A stretch of 64,000 bases of DNA from Candidatus Desulfovibrio kirbyi (GTDB taxonomy: Bacteria > Desulfobacterota > Desulfovibrionia > Desulfovibrionales > Desulfovibrionaceae), in the NCBI GenBank assembly GCA_013374015.1, contig BLLL01000001.1:124001-188000 (forward strand), in the 5' to 3' direction. A model generated the notes under the pieces. That model was not told the DNA's origin. It ran no database searches and was given only the letters and a program-made list of their open reading frames with translations. The translations under genes and the position numbers were made by a program. Positions 18,902-29,309 of the stretch are shown here, one piece after another (position 1 is the first letter of the stretch; each line of letters starts with the position of its first letter).

Positions 18902-18985
18902 GCATGTTGTGACGGTATGCTTTTGCACCATATGCGTCAAGTGTCGCAAGCTCGGCGTGCTGGTGTCCGGTTTGTCAATCAGAGC

Positions 18986-19387
18986 CTATCCGGCAAAGGG
19001 AATGATTTTTGCCTGGCGCTCCTGATGATTGCTGCCGGCGCATGGAGGTGAGGAGTGCGTATGGGCTGTGTTGCAGTAAGGGCAGCGCAGATCGTGCCTG
19101 CTTTTTTCAAGGGGTATCAGTGCCCTTTCATGTGCGTAGCACTGCGGACAGAACGGCCCCTGTTTGACACCCGCTGTTTTGAGCCAGTAAAAGCCGTTTT
19201 CCTTATAGAGATTTTTTGTAAAATAGAGAATATCTTCAAAGGCTTGTATGCGAATTTTCAGCATGTCCAGTTCATCACGCAACGCAATGCAGCGTGATTG
19301 TAATTCCATGAGGAGATGTCGTGCTTTTTCCGGCTGGCCTTTGGCGAACAGGTCGTTGATTTCTTTGAAGCGGCGGTAATCAAGCAT
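18986..19387 (-). CDS. Uncharacterised coiled-coil / zinc-ribbon protein
   Basis: A 133-residue cytoplasmic protein of unknown function. Residues 1-60 are charged and helical, probably a coiled coil; then FYWLKTAGVKQGPFCPQCY leads into CPQC and CPYC pairs about 24 residues apart, which can form a zinc ribbon. The last 25 residues are low in structure. Similar coil-plus-zinc-ribbon proteins of the GPFCPxCY type occur in several bacteria. ATG 19387 has a weak upstream site. No neighbour suggests a role. Confidence 0.65.
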   Translation of the reverse strand: MLDYRRFKEINDLFAKGQPEKARHLLMELQSRCIALRDELDMLKIRIQAFEDILYFTKNLYKENGFYWLKTAGVKQGPFCPQCYAHERALIPLEKSRHDLRCPYCNTAHTHSSPPCAGSNHQERQAKIIPFAG

Positions 19388-19592
19388 GGTGTTCCATCCC
19401 TGTTATGCCATGCCTATCGGAAGGTAACGGTGAATGCTTTAGGGGGAAAGGTCGGCGCGCTCTTCAGACACGGCGCATATTTCATGGTATTTTTGTCAAT
19501 ATGCGCTACAGGGCGTTTTGCGTGAGCGGCGGAAAATTGGCGCAGGCTATAAAAATATTTTTAACATATTGCCATTAAACAGAATTTTTTAA

Positions 19593-19608
19593 TGGAACAG
19601 AATTTGCT
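19593..19608 (+). promoter_or_regulatory. Sigma-54 (-24/-12) promoter upstream of the fliF-fliG remnant
   Basis: TGGAAC-AGAAT-TTGCT matches the sigma-54 consensus TGGCAC-N5-TTGCW at all informative positions except C4 to A, with correct GG-GC spacing (GG 19594-19595, GC 19606-19607). It lies 62 bases before the fliF-like start in an AT-rich 282-base gap (19388-19669) that otherwise shows no gene. Flagellar basal-body operons are commonly sigma-54 dependent in this group. Confidence 0.6.
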
Positions 19609-19669
19609 TCGCCACTCGCAAGCATCCCCGTCTAGATAAGGTTAGTGTGAAAGCATAGCGGAGAAAAAT

Positions 19670-19909
19670 ATGCCCGATGTTATAACGCGTTTGCTGGCCA
19701 CGGCAAAAGGCATCTGGACCGGCATGACGGTTGTGCAGCGCGTGGAAAAATTAAAACTTCGACTTTGCAGGATTACCGAGCAGCATATGGAACAGGCCGT
19801 CAGTATCATCCAGACGCTGGATTGTGCAGGGCAACCGGTAGCGGGGAGTCACGCCGGCACACACCAACAGTGTTTCAAACAAGGAGTTAGGGAAAAAGGA
19901 GTTAGAGAA
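19670..19909 (+). pseudogene. fliF: Collapsed fliF remnant (MS-ring protein)
   Basis: The frame opens with ATG 19670 behind GCGGAG. The first about 25 residues (KGIWTGMTVVQRV) resemble a FliF N-terminus, and residues 27-50 (ITEQHMEQAVSIIQT) look like a FliF C-terminal tail. FliF is normally about 520-550 residues, so some 450 residues, including the ring-building and both transmembrane parts, appear deleted. The frame runs on without a stop into fliG. At 19881-19907 the ribosome-binding region is a near-perfect tandem duplication (AAGGAGTTAGGGA / AAGGAGTTAGAGA). Assignment to FliF is by resemblance of short ends. Confidence 0.55.
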
Positions 19910-20683
19910 ATGGGCCTGACCGGCCAACAGCGTATTGCCGTGCTGCTGCTCGCCATGGGCGACAAGTTTACCGCGGACGTGTTCAAGCGTCTGGACAGAA
20001 AGGAAATAGCCGATATTTCCAAAGCCATTGTGGAGCTTAAGCCTGTTCCCCGAGAGGTTGTGGAAGAAGTGCTGCGGGATTTTCACGAATCCCTGGTGGA
20101 CGGTGTGGACATGATTTTCGGCGGCAGCGACATCCTGAAACGTCTGCTTGTCAAAAATCTGGACCCGGAAACAGCAAAGTATGTTATGGATTCCTTGGGC
20201 ATGGAAACAGGCCCTGCTCTATTTCGCGGACTGGAGCAGGTAAGCCCCAGGCTTTTGTCGCAAATACTGCGCAATGAGCATCCGCAGACACTGGCCCTGA
20301 TATTCGGGCATCTCAAGCCCGATCAGGCCGCCAGTCTGCTGACAAGCCTGCCAGCCGGCGTGCGCGCGGAAGTGCTTATGCGACTTGCCAGGTTGGAGAC
20401 TGTGCCCGAGGAAATGGTCATGGAGGTGGACAAGGTGCTCACAAGTCAGCTTATTGCCATGGGCGGCAAGGAAGGCAAAAAAGTGGGCGGCGTGCAGTCC
20501 GTGGCGGAAATCCTCAATTCCGTGGACCGCGCTACCGAAGAAGAAATGCTTGCCGAAATTGAGGAAGACTCCGCGCAGATGGCGGAGGACATCCGCAATC
20601 TCATGTTTGTCTTTGAAGACTGCAAGAAGATTGACGAGCGCGGCGTGCGGGAGACGCTTGACACAGAGCGTCATAAAGGCTAA
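19910..20683 (+). pseudogene. fliG: C-terminally truncated fliG (flagellar motor switch)
   Basis: From ATG 19910 (AAGGAG 8 bases upstream) the 257-residue product has a clear FliG N-terminal domain (TGQQRIAVLLLAMGD) and middle domain with EHPQTLALIFGHL, then the start of the C-terminal domain (VAEILNSVDRATEEEML, FVFEDCKKIDERGV). It stops there. FliG is normally about 330 residues; the missing last about 75 carry the charged torque helix that meets the stator. Even if made, it could not drive rotation. It is continuous in frame with the fliF remnant, giving a 337-residue open frame. No other flagellar gene follows; rpsL begins 72 bases later. Confidence 0.85.
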
Positions 20684-20755
20684 GTAAATTTTTTATCGTT
20701 ATGAGCCTGCTTGTAACGACAATTTGGTTGCATCCGTATCTTATGGAGGAAGAGA

Positions 20756-21127
20756 ATGCCAACGATCAACCAGCTTATCCGCATTGAGCGGAAGGCCGTG
20801 ATAAAACGCAAAAAGACGCCTGCCCTTCAGGCCTGTCCCCAGCGGCGCGGCGTGTGCACCCGCGTGTACACCACAACGCCCAAGAAGCCGAATTCAGCTC
20901 TCCGCAAGGTTGCGCGTGTGCGTCTGACAAACGGTATGGAAGTGACAGCGTACATTCCGGGCGAAGGACACAATCTGCAGGAGCACTCTGTAGTGATTAT
21001 CCGCGGTGGGCGCGTCAAGGACCTCCCCGGTGTGCGGTATCATATTGTGCGCGGCACGCTGGACGCTTCCGGCGTGGCCGACCGTCGCAAGAGCCGTTCC
21101 AAATACGGCGCAAAACGTCCAAAATAG
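20756..21127 (+). CDS. rpsL: 30S ribosomal protein S12
   Basis: A 123-residue S12 of normal length, part of the decoding centre. [19 protein letters not shown] carries the lysine at the position classically altered in streptomycin resistance, and the second site [17 protein letters not shown] is also wild-type. GGAGG lies 6 bases before ATG 20756. It is the first gene of an rpsL-rpsG-fusA str operon here; the usual upstream rpoC is absent, replaced by the fliG remnant. Confidence 0.98.
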   Translation: MPTINQLIRIERKAVIKRKKTPALQACPQRRGVCTRVYTTTPKKPNSALRKVARVRLTNGMEVTAYIPGEGHNLQEHSVVIIRGGRVKDLPGVRYHIVRGTLDASGVADRRKSRSKYGAKRPK

Positions 21128-21249
21128 CGTTACATGGTCGCGGCGCGCGTCATGCGCCATTTTCGCGCCGGCCTTTTTTTGGGGCTGTTGCGGAGTGTCG
21201 CGGGGCTGGCGGCGTTGCACACTGTCTGTTTTTGTAAAAGGAGAAATGT

Positions 21250-21720
21250 ATGCCCCGTAAAGGTTCTGTCCCAAAGAGAGAGGTGTTGCCTGATCCGATC
21301 TATTCCAGCCGGCTTGTCACGAGGTTTGTGAACCGGTTGATGTATGACGGAAAGAAGGGCGCGGCTGAGAAAATTTTTTACAGTTCCCTGGAAAATCTGG
21401 CGGAAAAAATAGGTGAAGATCCCATACGCGCCTTTGAAAAGGCCATTGACAATGTGAAGCCACACATGGAGGTCAAGGCACGCCGCGTAGGCGGCGCAAC
21501 CTATCAGGTTCCTATAGAAGTGCGCTCCGACCGTCAGATTTCCCTGTCCATCCGTTGGCTTATCAATTATGCCCGCGCGCGTGGCGAAAAAGGGATGACC
21601 GCAAAACTTTCCGCCGAGCTGCTGGATGCGTACAATGCCCGCGGCGGAGCGGTAAAGAAACGTGAAGACACCCACCGTATGGCCGATGCCAACAAGGCTT
21701 TTGCCTATTTTCGCTGGTAG
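21250..21720 (+). CDS. rpsG: 30S ribosomal protein S7
   Basis: A 156-residue S7, the primary 16S rRNA 3'-domain binder. It starts [16 protein letters not shown] and contains [15 protein letters not shown] and the typical end [26 protein letters not shown] precedes ATG 21250. The 122-base gap from rpsL has no other gene. Confidence 0.98.
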   Translation: MPRKGSVPKREVLPDPIYSSRLVTRFVNRLMYDGKKGAAEKIFYSSLENLAEKIGEDPIRAFEKAIDNVKPHMEVKARRVGGATYQVPIEVRSDRQISLSIRWLINYARARGEKGMTAKLSAELLDAYNARGGAVKKREDTHRMADANKAFAYFRW

Positions 21721-21803
21721 CATTGTAGCATTTTTTTGCTGGTGCTGCCTTTATGTGGTCATAAGGGCAGCGCTGTTAGCCCCTCAAGGCAGGGAGGAAT
21801 ACC

Positions 21804-23882
21804 GTGTCCCGCACTGTTGCTGTAGACAAACAGCGTAATATCGGCATTATGGCCCATATTGACGCCGGAAAAACCACCACTACCGAGCGCATTCTTTTCT
21901 ATACGGGTGTTTCGCACAAAATCGGCGAAACCCATGACGGTCAGTCCACCATGGACTGGATGGAACAGGAGCAGGAGCGCGGCATCACGATTACCTCGGC
22001 GGCTACCACATGCTTCTGGAAGGACTGTCGCATCAATATTATAGACACGCCCGGCCATGTGGATTTTACTATTGAGGTGGAACGCTCTTTGCGCGTTCTG
22101 GACGGGGCTGTGTGCGTATTCGACGCCGTTGCCGGCGTGGAGCCGCAGTCTGAAACTGTGTGGCGGCAGGCTGACCGCTATCACGTGCCGCGTATTTGCT
22201 TTATCAATAAGATGGATAGGATAGGCGCAAATTTTTTCCGTTGTGTGGAGATGATACATGATCGCCTTGGCGCGAAAGCCGTGCCCCTGCAACTCCCCAT
22301 CGGCGCCGAAGACAAGTTTGAGGGCGTGGTGGACCTTGTGTGCGGCAAGGCCATCCGCTTTGACAAAAGCACGAAGGGCGTAGAATTTACGGTGCAGGAC
22401 GTGCCGGCGGACATGCGGGAACTGGTGGAGGAAAAGCGGCACGAGCTTCTGGAATCCGTGGCTGAGGAAGATGAAACTCTGCTTGAAAAATATCTGGGCG
22501 GGGAAACGCTGACTGAGGCGGAAATCATTTCCTGCATTCGTAAGGCCACCATTGCCCGCATTATTGTGCCGGTTCTGTGCGGTTCGGCATTCCGCAACAT
22601 GGGCGTGCAGCCCTTGCTGGACGCTGTGGTGGACTATTTGCCGTCGCCTGTGGACATTCCGCCCGTCAACGGACATGCGCCGGACAAGGAAGACATTGTC
22701 AGCCAGTGCCGCTGTGACGACAAGGAACCCCTGGCGGGCTTGGTGTTCAAGCTGTTTTCCGATCCCTTTATCGGACATCTCTCGTTTTTCCGTATTTATT
22801 CCGGCTGTCTGGAGTCGGGAACGGGCGTGTATAACTCCAATACCGGCAGAAGGGAACGTATCGGTCGCATCCTTAAAATGCACGCCAACAAGCGTGAGGA
22901 CATCAAGTGGGCGGGTGCCGGGGATATTGTTGCACTTGTGGGGCTTAAAAACGCCTCAACCGGCGACACGCTCTGTGACGAAAAACGCCCCGTGGTGCTG
23001 GAGTCCCTGAATATCCCCGAACCTGTTATCGAAGTGGCTATTGAGCCAAAAACCAAGGTGGACCGTGACGCCCTGTCCGCTGCCCTGAACAAGCTTGCCA
23101 AAGAAGACCCCTCCTTCCGTGTCAAAGGTGATGAAGAAACAAATCAGACACTTATTGCCGGCATGGGTGAGCTGCATCTGGAAATTATTGTGGACCGCCT
23201 GACCCGTGAATTCAGTGTAAACGCCAATGTGGGCAAGCCGCAGGTGGCCTACCGCGAAACAATCTCAAAGCCCTCAAAATCAGACATGAAGCACGCCAAG
23301 CAGTCCGGCGGACGCGGGCAGTATGGGCACTGCGTGATTGAGGTGGAGCCAAATCCCGCTCAAGGTTATGAATTTGTCAATTCCATAACCGGCGGCGTGA
23401 TTCCCAGGGAATATATTCCGGCCATTGACAAGGGCATCAAGGATGCCTTGAAATCCGGCGTTCTGGCGGGATTCCCCTGCGTGGACGTCAAGGTCAATCT
23501 GGTGTTTGGCTCCTACCATGAAGTGGACTCTTCGGAGCAGGCCTTTTATGTGGCCGGCTCCATGGCCATCAAGGACGCCATGCAAAAAGCGGCGCCCGTG
23601 TTGCTTGAGCCGGTCATGGATGTGGAAGTGGTGACGCCGGAAGACTATCTTGGTGATGTGATGGGCGACCTGAACGGTCGGCGCGGTCGCGTGCAGAACA
23701 TGGAAGCCCGCTCCGGCGGGGCGCAGAGCGTACGTGCGCAAGTGCCGCTGGCTACCATGTTCGGCTATGCCACGGATTTGCGTTCGCGTACCCAGGGTCG
23801 CGCCACATTCACTATGCAGTTTGATCATTATGAGCGCGTACCGACCGCCATTGCCGAAGAAGTACAGAAAAGCAGAAAGTAA
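21804..23882 (+). CDS. fusA: Elongation factor G
   Basis: A 692-residue translocation GTPase. G motifs are AHIDAGKTT (G1), the switch I/G2 threonine in [19 protein letters not shown] (G3) and NKMDRIGA (G4), followed by domains II-V, including [20 protein letters not shown]. The start is GTG 21804, with GGGAGGAA 5 bases upstream. In many relatives the S10 operon or tuf follows; here argJ does. Confidence 0.98.
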   Translation: MSRTVAVDKQRNIGIMAHIDAGKTTTTERILFYTGVSHKIGETHDGQSTMDWMEQEQERGITITSAATTCFWKDCRINIIDTPGHVDFTIEVERSLRVLDGAVCVFDAVAGVEPQSETVWRQADRYHVPRICFINKMDRIGANFFRCVEMIHDRLGAKAVPLQLPIGAEDKFEGVVDLVCGKAIRFDKSTKGVEFTVQDVPADMRELVEEKRHELLESVAEEDETLLEKYLGGETLTEAEIISCIRKATIARIIVPVLCGSAFRNMGVQPLLDAVVDYLPSPVDIPPVNGHAPDKEDIVSQCRCDDKEPLAGLVFKLFSDPFIGHLSFFRIYSGCLESGTGVYNSNTGRRERIGRILKMHANKREDIKWAGAGDIVALVGLKNASTGDTLCDEKRPVVLESLNIPEPVIEVAIEPKTKVDRDALSAALNKLAKEDPSFRVKGDEETNQTLIAGMGELHLEIIVDRLTREFSVNANVGKPQVAYRETISKPSKSDMKHAKQSGGRGQYGHCVIEVEPNPAQGYEFVNSITGGVIPREYIPAIDKGIKDALKSGVLAGFPCVDVKVNLVFGSYHEVDSSEQAFYVAGSMAIKDAMQKAAPVLLEPVMDVEVVTPEDYLGDVMGDLNGRRGRVQNMEARSGGAQSVRAQVPLATMFGYATDLRSRTQGRATFTMQFDHYERVPTAIAEEVQKSRK

Positions 23883-23904
23883 AACCACATAAAGGTACAC
23901 GCCA

Positions 23905-25089
23905 ATGGCAAACGGACTCCCCCAGGGCTTTATGGCGGGAACCGCTACGGCTGCGTTCAAAAAAACCGGACGTGACGATTTGGGGCTGATTGTCTCTGAC
24001 CGTCCTGCCGCGCTGGCCGCCCTCTTTACCCAAAACGTCTTCAAGGCGGCGCCTGTTCTTGTGTGTAAAGAAATTCTCGCAGGCGGCGCGCCGGTTCGCG
24101 CTGTGCTTGCCAATTCCGGCCAGGCCAATGCCTGCACCGGCGTGGAGGGTCTTGCGGAATGCCGGCAAACCCAGGCGTTGGTAGCGCAGGCTGTCGGGCT
24201 TGACCCGTCGGAGATTTTGCCCCTTTCCACAGGGGTGATCGGCGCGCGTCTGCGTATGGACCTTTGGCGGGCAGCTGTCCCGGCGCTGGCGCAAAGCCTC
24301 GGCAGCCGTTCGGCGGAAGGCTTTGCCAGGGCGTTTATGACGACAGACTCCTTTCCCAAATTTGCCGTGCGCGATCTGCAATGCCTTGCGGGCACGGTGC
24401 GGCTGACCGTGATGGCCAAGGGCGCGGGCATGATTTGCCCCAATATGGCCACCATGCTCGCTGTTGCGCTGACGGACGCCGGTGTTGCCAAAGAATCCTG
24501 GCAGGCCATGTTCGGGCGTGCTGTCTCCAAAACATTCAACCGGGTCAGCGTGGACGGCGACACCTCCACAAACGATACTATCCTGGGACTGGCCAATGCC
24601 GCCTCCGGTGTTGTGTGCGAGGGTTCCGAACTGGCGGTGCTGGAAGAAGCGCTGACAGAAATCCTCGGCATTGTGTCGCACATGCTGGTTATGGACGGAG
24701 AAGGCGCGCGCAGGGTTATCCACATTGCCGTGACAGGAGCTGCGGACGATGCCGATGCGGAGCGTGTGGCCAGAAGCGTGGGGCATTCCCAACTGGTGAA
24801 GACGGCCATGTACGGCGGCGACGCCAACTGGGGGCGCATTATGACGGCTGTGGGCTACAGCGGGGCGCGCTTTGACCCCTCGCGCGTGCGCATGAGCCTG
24901 TGTGGGGTGGAGCGTTTTTGTCACGGATGCCCGGTGAACGACGATCAGGAAGCGCGTCTTGCGGAACTGCTCAAGGCCAAGGACGTGACGGTGGCTGTTG
25001 ACCTTGGCTGCGGTTCAGGCGCATATTCGTTTCAGGCTTCGGATCTGGGGCATGAGTATGTCAGTCTGAACGCTGACTACCGCTCCTGA
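23905..25089 (+). CDS. argJ: Glutamate N-acetyltransferase / ornithine acetyltransferase
   Basis: A 394-residue Ntn-type enzyme that recycles the acetyl group from N-acetylornithine to glutamate. GMICPNMATMLAVALTDA contains the ATML self-cleavage site, where the Thr becomes the nucleophile of the beta chain. Substrate-binding stretches KTAMYGGDANWGRIM and VSVDGDTSTNDT are present, and the C-terminus ends HEYVSLNADYRS as usual. With argC and argF it gives three arginine steps in the window, scattered over separate units. It starts 22 bases after fusA and may be read through from the str operon. Confidence 0.96.
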   Translation: MANGLPQGFMAGTATAAFKKTGRDDLGLIVSDRPAALAALFTQNVFKAAPVLVCKEILAGGAPVRAVLANSGQANACTGVEGLAECRQTQALVAQAVGLDPSEILPLSTGVIGARLRMDLWRAAVPALAQSLGSRSAEGFARAFMTTDSFPKFAVRDLQCLAGTVRLTVMAKGAGMICPNMATMLAVALTDAGVAKESWQAMFGRAVSKTFNRVSVDGDTSTNDTILGLANAASGVVCEGSELAVLEEALTEILGIVSHMLVMDGEGARRVIHIAVTGAADDADAERVARSVGHSQLVKTAMYGGDANWGRIMTAVGYSGARFDPSRVRMSLCGVERFCHGCPVNDDQEARLAELLKAKDVTVAVDLGCGSGAYSFQASDLGHEYVSLNADYRS

Positions 25090-25099
25090 TACCAATTCA

Positions 25100-25267
25100 C
25101 TTTGTAGTTGCCTCCACTTCATTGCCGGATGTATGAACATGCCTACGCCGCCGGTATCGCAGATTACCGGCGTGTATGTTTCTGAGTTGAAATACGAGCA
25201 GCACACATGCGCGCAGTTGGCGGCGGAACTGGGTTCTCTGGTAAAAATAAAAAGTGTGTTTTTGTAA
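25100..25267 (+). pseudogene. Relic of a small Desulfovibrio-type lipoprotein
   Basis: The frame reads CSCLHFIAGC, a lipobox, followed by MNMPTPPVSQI and VYVSELKYEQHTCAQLAAELGS, the start of a mature lipoprotein of a type I recognise from Desulfovibrio, then a stop at 25265-25267. Upstream the frame hits a stop inside argJ with no ATG, GTG or TTG and no charged signal n-region, so the start appears lost. The usual longer C-terminus is also missing. A 42-codon frame from ATG 25139 would lack the lipobox. Best read as a gene remnant. Confidence 0.5.
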
Positions 25268-25285
25268 AGGGAATCCTCCCTTTTT
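25266..25285 (+). terminator. Intrinsic terminator after the lipoprotein relic
   Basis: AAAGGGA, loop ATCC, TCCCTTT followed by more T (7-bp stem plus U-run). It could end the rpsL-rpsG-fusA-argJ transcript. From here to 25584 I see no gene; the sequence is AT-rich with scattered short frames. Confidence 0.55.
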
Positions 25286-25584
25286 ATCGTTGTTTCAGCC
25301 CTTCAGGAGCCGTTCGGCGGCAATCAGATAGTTTTTTGGTCAAGTTTTTTTCTCCCCATCAATCTTTTTACCGGCAAAGGCTTGCAAAACAGCGTCCATT
25401 GCGCGGTATTCTTCGGCAATTACAAGGTGCCATTGAGCAATGCAACGAGTTCAACCATGCCGAAATTTCTAAACGGCCTTTCCGGCGACGCGCCGATTTT
25501 TTTGCCCCAAGCGCTTTTTTGCTGGCACTTCAGCGCGTGTCAGTGTATTGACACATGAGAAGCCATATACGCGAGGATATTCTC

Positions 25585-26646
25585 ATGGCCTTGAACACAA
25601 GCGGTATCATCGGGCAAAGCACTACCCTGGCGGGTGTTTTCAGAATGCTTTCAAAGGTCGCGCCTACAGACAGCACAGTGCTTGTGACCGGAGAATCCGG
25701 AACAGGCAAGGAACTGCTTGTACGCGCCCTGCATTCCAACAGTCACCGCGCCTCAAAGCCCTTTGTGCCGATCAACTGTGGAGCCATCCCAAGGGAATTG
25801 CTGGAGAGCGAACTTTTTGGACATGAAAAGGGCGCTTTTACCCACGCCATTCGCTCCCGCCCCGGTCGCTTCGAACTGGCCGATGGGGGCACTGTGTTTT
25901 TGGATGAAATCGGTGAAATGGACCTGAATCTTCAGGTAAAAATTTTGCGTGTGCTTCAGGAAAAAGAGATTGAGCGTGTGGGCGGGGCCGGCTGCAAAAA
26001 GGTGGACGTGCGTATTGTGGCCGCCACCAACAGAGATCTGGAGGCCGAAGTGGCCGCTGGCCGTTTTCGGGAAGATCTTTATTACCGTTTGAATGTCATT
26101 CCGTTGCATTTGCCGCCCCTGCGTGAACGGGGCGGCGATGTGCTGTTGCTGGCGCAACATTTTCTGGAATGCTTTTGTCGTAAGAAGTCCCGTTCCCTCC
26201 TGAGGCTTGCGCCGGACACCCGCCGAGTGATGACAGCCTATAGCTGGCCCGGCAACGTGCGTGAGCTGGAAAATTTTATGGAACGCCTGAGTGTTCTTGT
26301 GGATGGCGACAATGTCGCCTTGAGCGATTTGCCGCAAAAGATTCTCAATCAAGTGGGGGATACTCCCGATCTGATGCCGTTCCCGCGGGAAATGTCTGTT
26401 TCCGGGCCAGCGCCCTTGGTATCCCGTGAGCCGGCAGAGAGCAAAATCCCTCCAGTTTTTGTCTGGCCGGATTTGGCTGTGCTGGAATCCGAAAATATGA
26501 ACCTCAGGGATTTTCTGGACGCCGTTGAAAGCCGCTTGATAGACGAGGCGCTTGAAAAGGTCGGCAGCGTTAAAAATCAGGCTGCCGAATTGTTGGGGAT
26601 CAAACGAACTACCCTGATTGAAAAACTCAAAAAACGTAATCTTTGA
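25585..26646 (+). CDS. Sigma-54-dependent activator lacking a receiver domain (FleQ/FlrC-like)
   Basis: A 353-residue bacterial enhancer-binding protein. The AAA+ domain starts within 10 residues of the N-terminus: Walker A GESGTGKE (36-43), the sigma-54 contact loop GAFTHA (83-88, normally GAFTGA), Walker [13 protein letters not shown] (101-112), and [19 protein letters not shown]-terminal Fis-type helix-turn-helix (about 328-350, [15 protein letters not shown]) resembles FleQ/FlrC regulators. There is no receiver or sensor domain. ATG 25585 follows GAGG; ATG 25555 has no site. Given the sigma-54 promoter at 19593, a flagellar role is plausible, by inference only. Confidence 0.85.
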   Translation: MALNTSGIIGQSTTLAGVFRMLSKVAPTDSTVLVTGESGTGKELLVRALHSNSHRASKPFVPINCGAIPRELLESELFGHEKGAFTHAIRSRPGRFELADGGTVFLDEIGEMDLNLQVKILRVLQEKEIERVGGAGCKKVDVRIVAATNRDLEAEVAAGRFREDLYYRLNVIPLHLPPLRERGGDVLLLAQHFLECFCRKKSRSLLRLAPDTRRVMTAYSWPGNVRELENFMERLSVLVDGDNVALSDLPQKILNQVGDTPDLMPFPREMSVSGPAPLVSREPAESKIPPVFVWPDLAVLESENMNLRDFLDAVESRLIDEALEKVGSVKNQAAELLGIKRTTLIEKLKKRNL

Positions 26647-26741
26647 CACATGCGATCATAGGCATATTTTTTGCGTAAACTTTTTAGTGGGTAATTGTAT
26701 TTTTTGGCGCGTAACGCGGAAAACCGCTGATTTGCTTTTTG

Positions 26742-26830
26742 GAAAAGCGGCGGTCGGCGAATTGCGCATCTTTGAGATTTCGCGCGACCTGCAGAATTCT
26801 ATGCCGGGCAATGCGTCCGCGCCACAACAG
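26742..26830 (+). other. Possible coding relic in the activator-nuclease gap
   Basis: Within the 184-base gap 26647-26830 a plus-strand frame (GKAAVGELRIFEISRDLQNS) has GC-rich third positions like the genes around it, but no ribosome-binding site, and it runs into the 3' end of the opposing nuclease gene. It may be the trace of a deleted gene. I do not recognise it. Confidence 0.2.
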
Positions 26831-27532
26831 TTATTTTTCAGAAACAGTCGGCCAGAAATCACAAATTCTGGCCGGCGCGTAGCCGGTCAGAAAGGCGTCC
26901 ATCAATGTGCCGAAGTGGACTCTGTTCCGGGGTTTGATGCGCTGGACTTCCGGACAGTCAGCCGGGAAAAATCGCAGAGATTCCTGGTTGCCGATATAGT
27001 TTTTCTGGGCTTGCGGTTGAGAGAGCAGGTGCGCCCACAAGCCGCGCCGCTCTCTGACAGCTTGTTGCTGCAAAGCTTTCAGCCGCTGTTGCAGCTTGTT
27101 GTCCAGATTTTGATGCGGATAGAAGAATGCCGCGCCGCTGCTCACCATGATATCACTCAATGATTGACCATCTTCAAGCAGAACATCGGCAATAATCCGC
27201 CCGTAGTGATCTTTGTCTTTAGTGCCCGCAGGAAGCAGACGGACTTTTTTGTTCAGGGCAAGCCGGGTCAGCTTCTGACGCGCCTGTCTTGCATAGTAGT
27301 GTGTTTTTTTAGCGGCAGTGGTCAGTTCCGGAGAATCAATGCCCGCAAGACGTATGACGCGCCTGTCCGTAAGCTGCAATGTGTCGCCGTCAAAACATCT
27401 GGCCACTTGTCCGGTGGGCAGGGATGCCGGTTTTTGGACGGAGGCGGCTGCGCGGGGCTGAAGGCAACAGAGCATGACAAGCGCTGTCGCAAAAATCTTG
27501 AGCGCGCGGAGTGGTGTGAAAGTCGTGCTCAT
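26831..27532 (-). CDS. Secreted thermonuclease-family (SNase-like) protein
   Basis: A 233-residue protein with an N-terminal signal sequence (RALKIFATALVMLCCLQPRAAA) and a staphylococcal-nuclease fold: VARCFDGDTLQL, VIRLAGIDSPEL with the metal/catalytic region, DHYGRIIADVLLEDGQSL and a late RRGLW. It probably acts on nucleic acids in the periplasm or outside. The ATG at 27532 lies 11 bases after the rpoD stop, without a strong binding site; it may be coupled to rpoD. The 3' end encodes a GGCCAGAA/TTCTGGCC hairpin just before the stop. Confidence 0.85.
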   Translation of the reverse strand: MSTTFTPLRALKIFATALVMLCCLQPRAAASVQKPASLPTGQVARCFDGDTLQLTDRRVIRLAGIDSPELTTAAKKTHYYARQARQKLTRLALNKKVRLLPAGTKDKDHYGRIIADVLLEDGQSLSDIMVSSGAAFFYPHQNLDNKLQQRLKALQQQAVRERRGLWAHLLSQPQAQKNYIGNQESLRFFPADCPEVQRIKPRNRVHFGTLMDAFLTGYAPARICDFWPTVSEK

Positions 27533-27542
27533 TTGCAAAAGG

Positions 27543-29309
<1,767 letters not shown>

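Noticed and set aside
21759..22883. 374-codon minus-strand ORF over fusA
   Set aside because: Antisense shadow of EF-G, His-rich, no signature or start site.
23280..24839. 519-codon minus-strand ORF over fusA and argJ
   Set aside because: Opposite two conserved genes, with Ser/Thr/Ala-rich low-complexity sequence and no motif.
25525..25540. TGGCAC resembling a sigma-54 -24 element before the activator gene
   Set aside because: There is no TTGC-type -12 at the right spacing.
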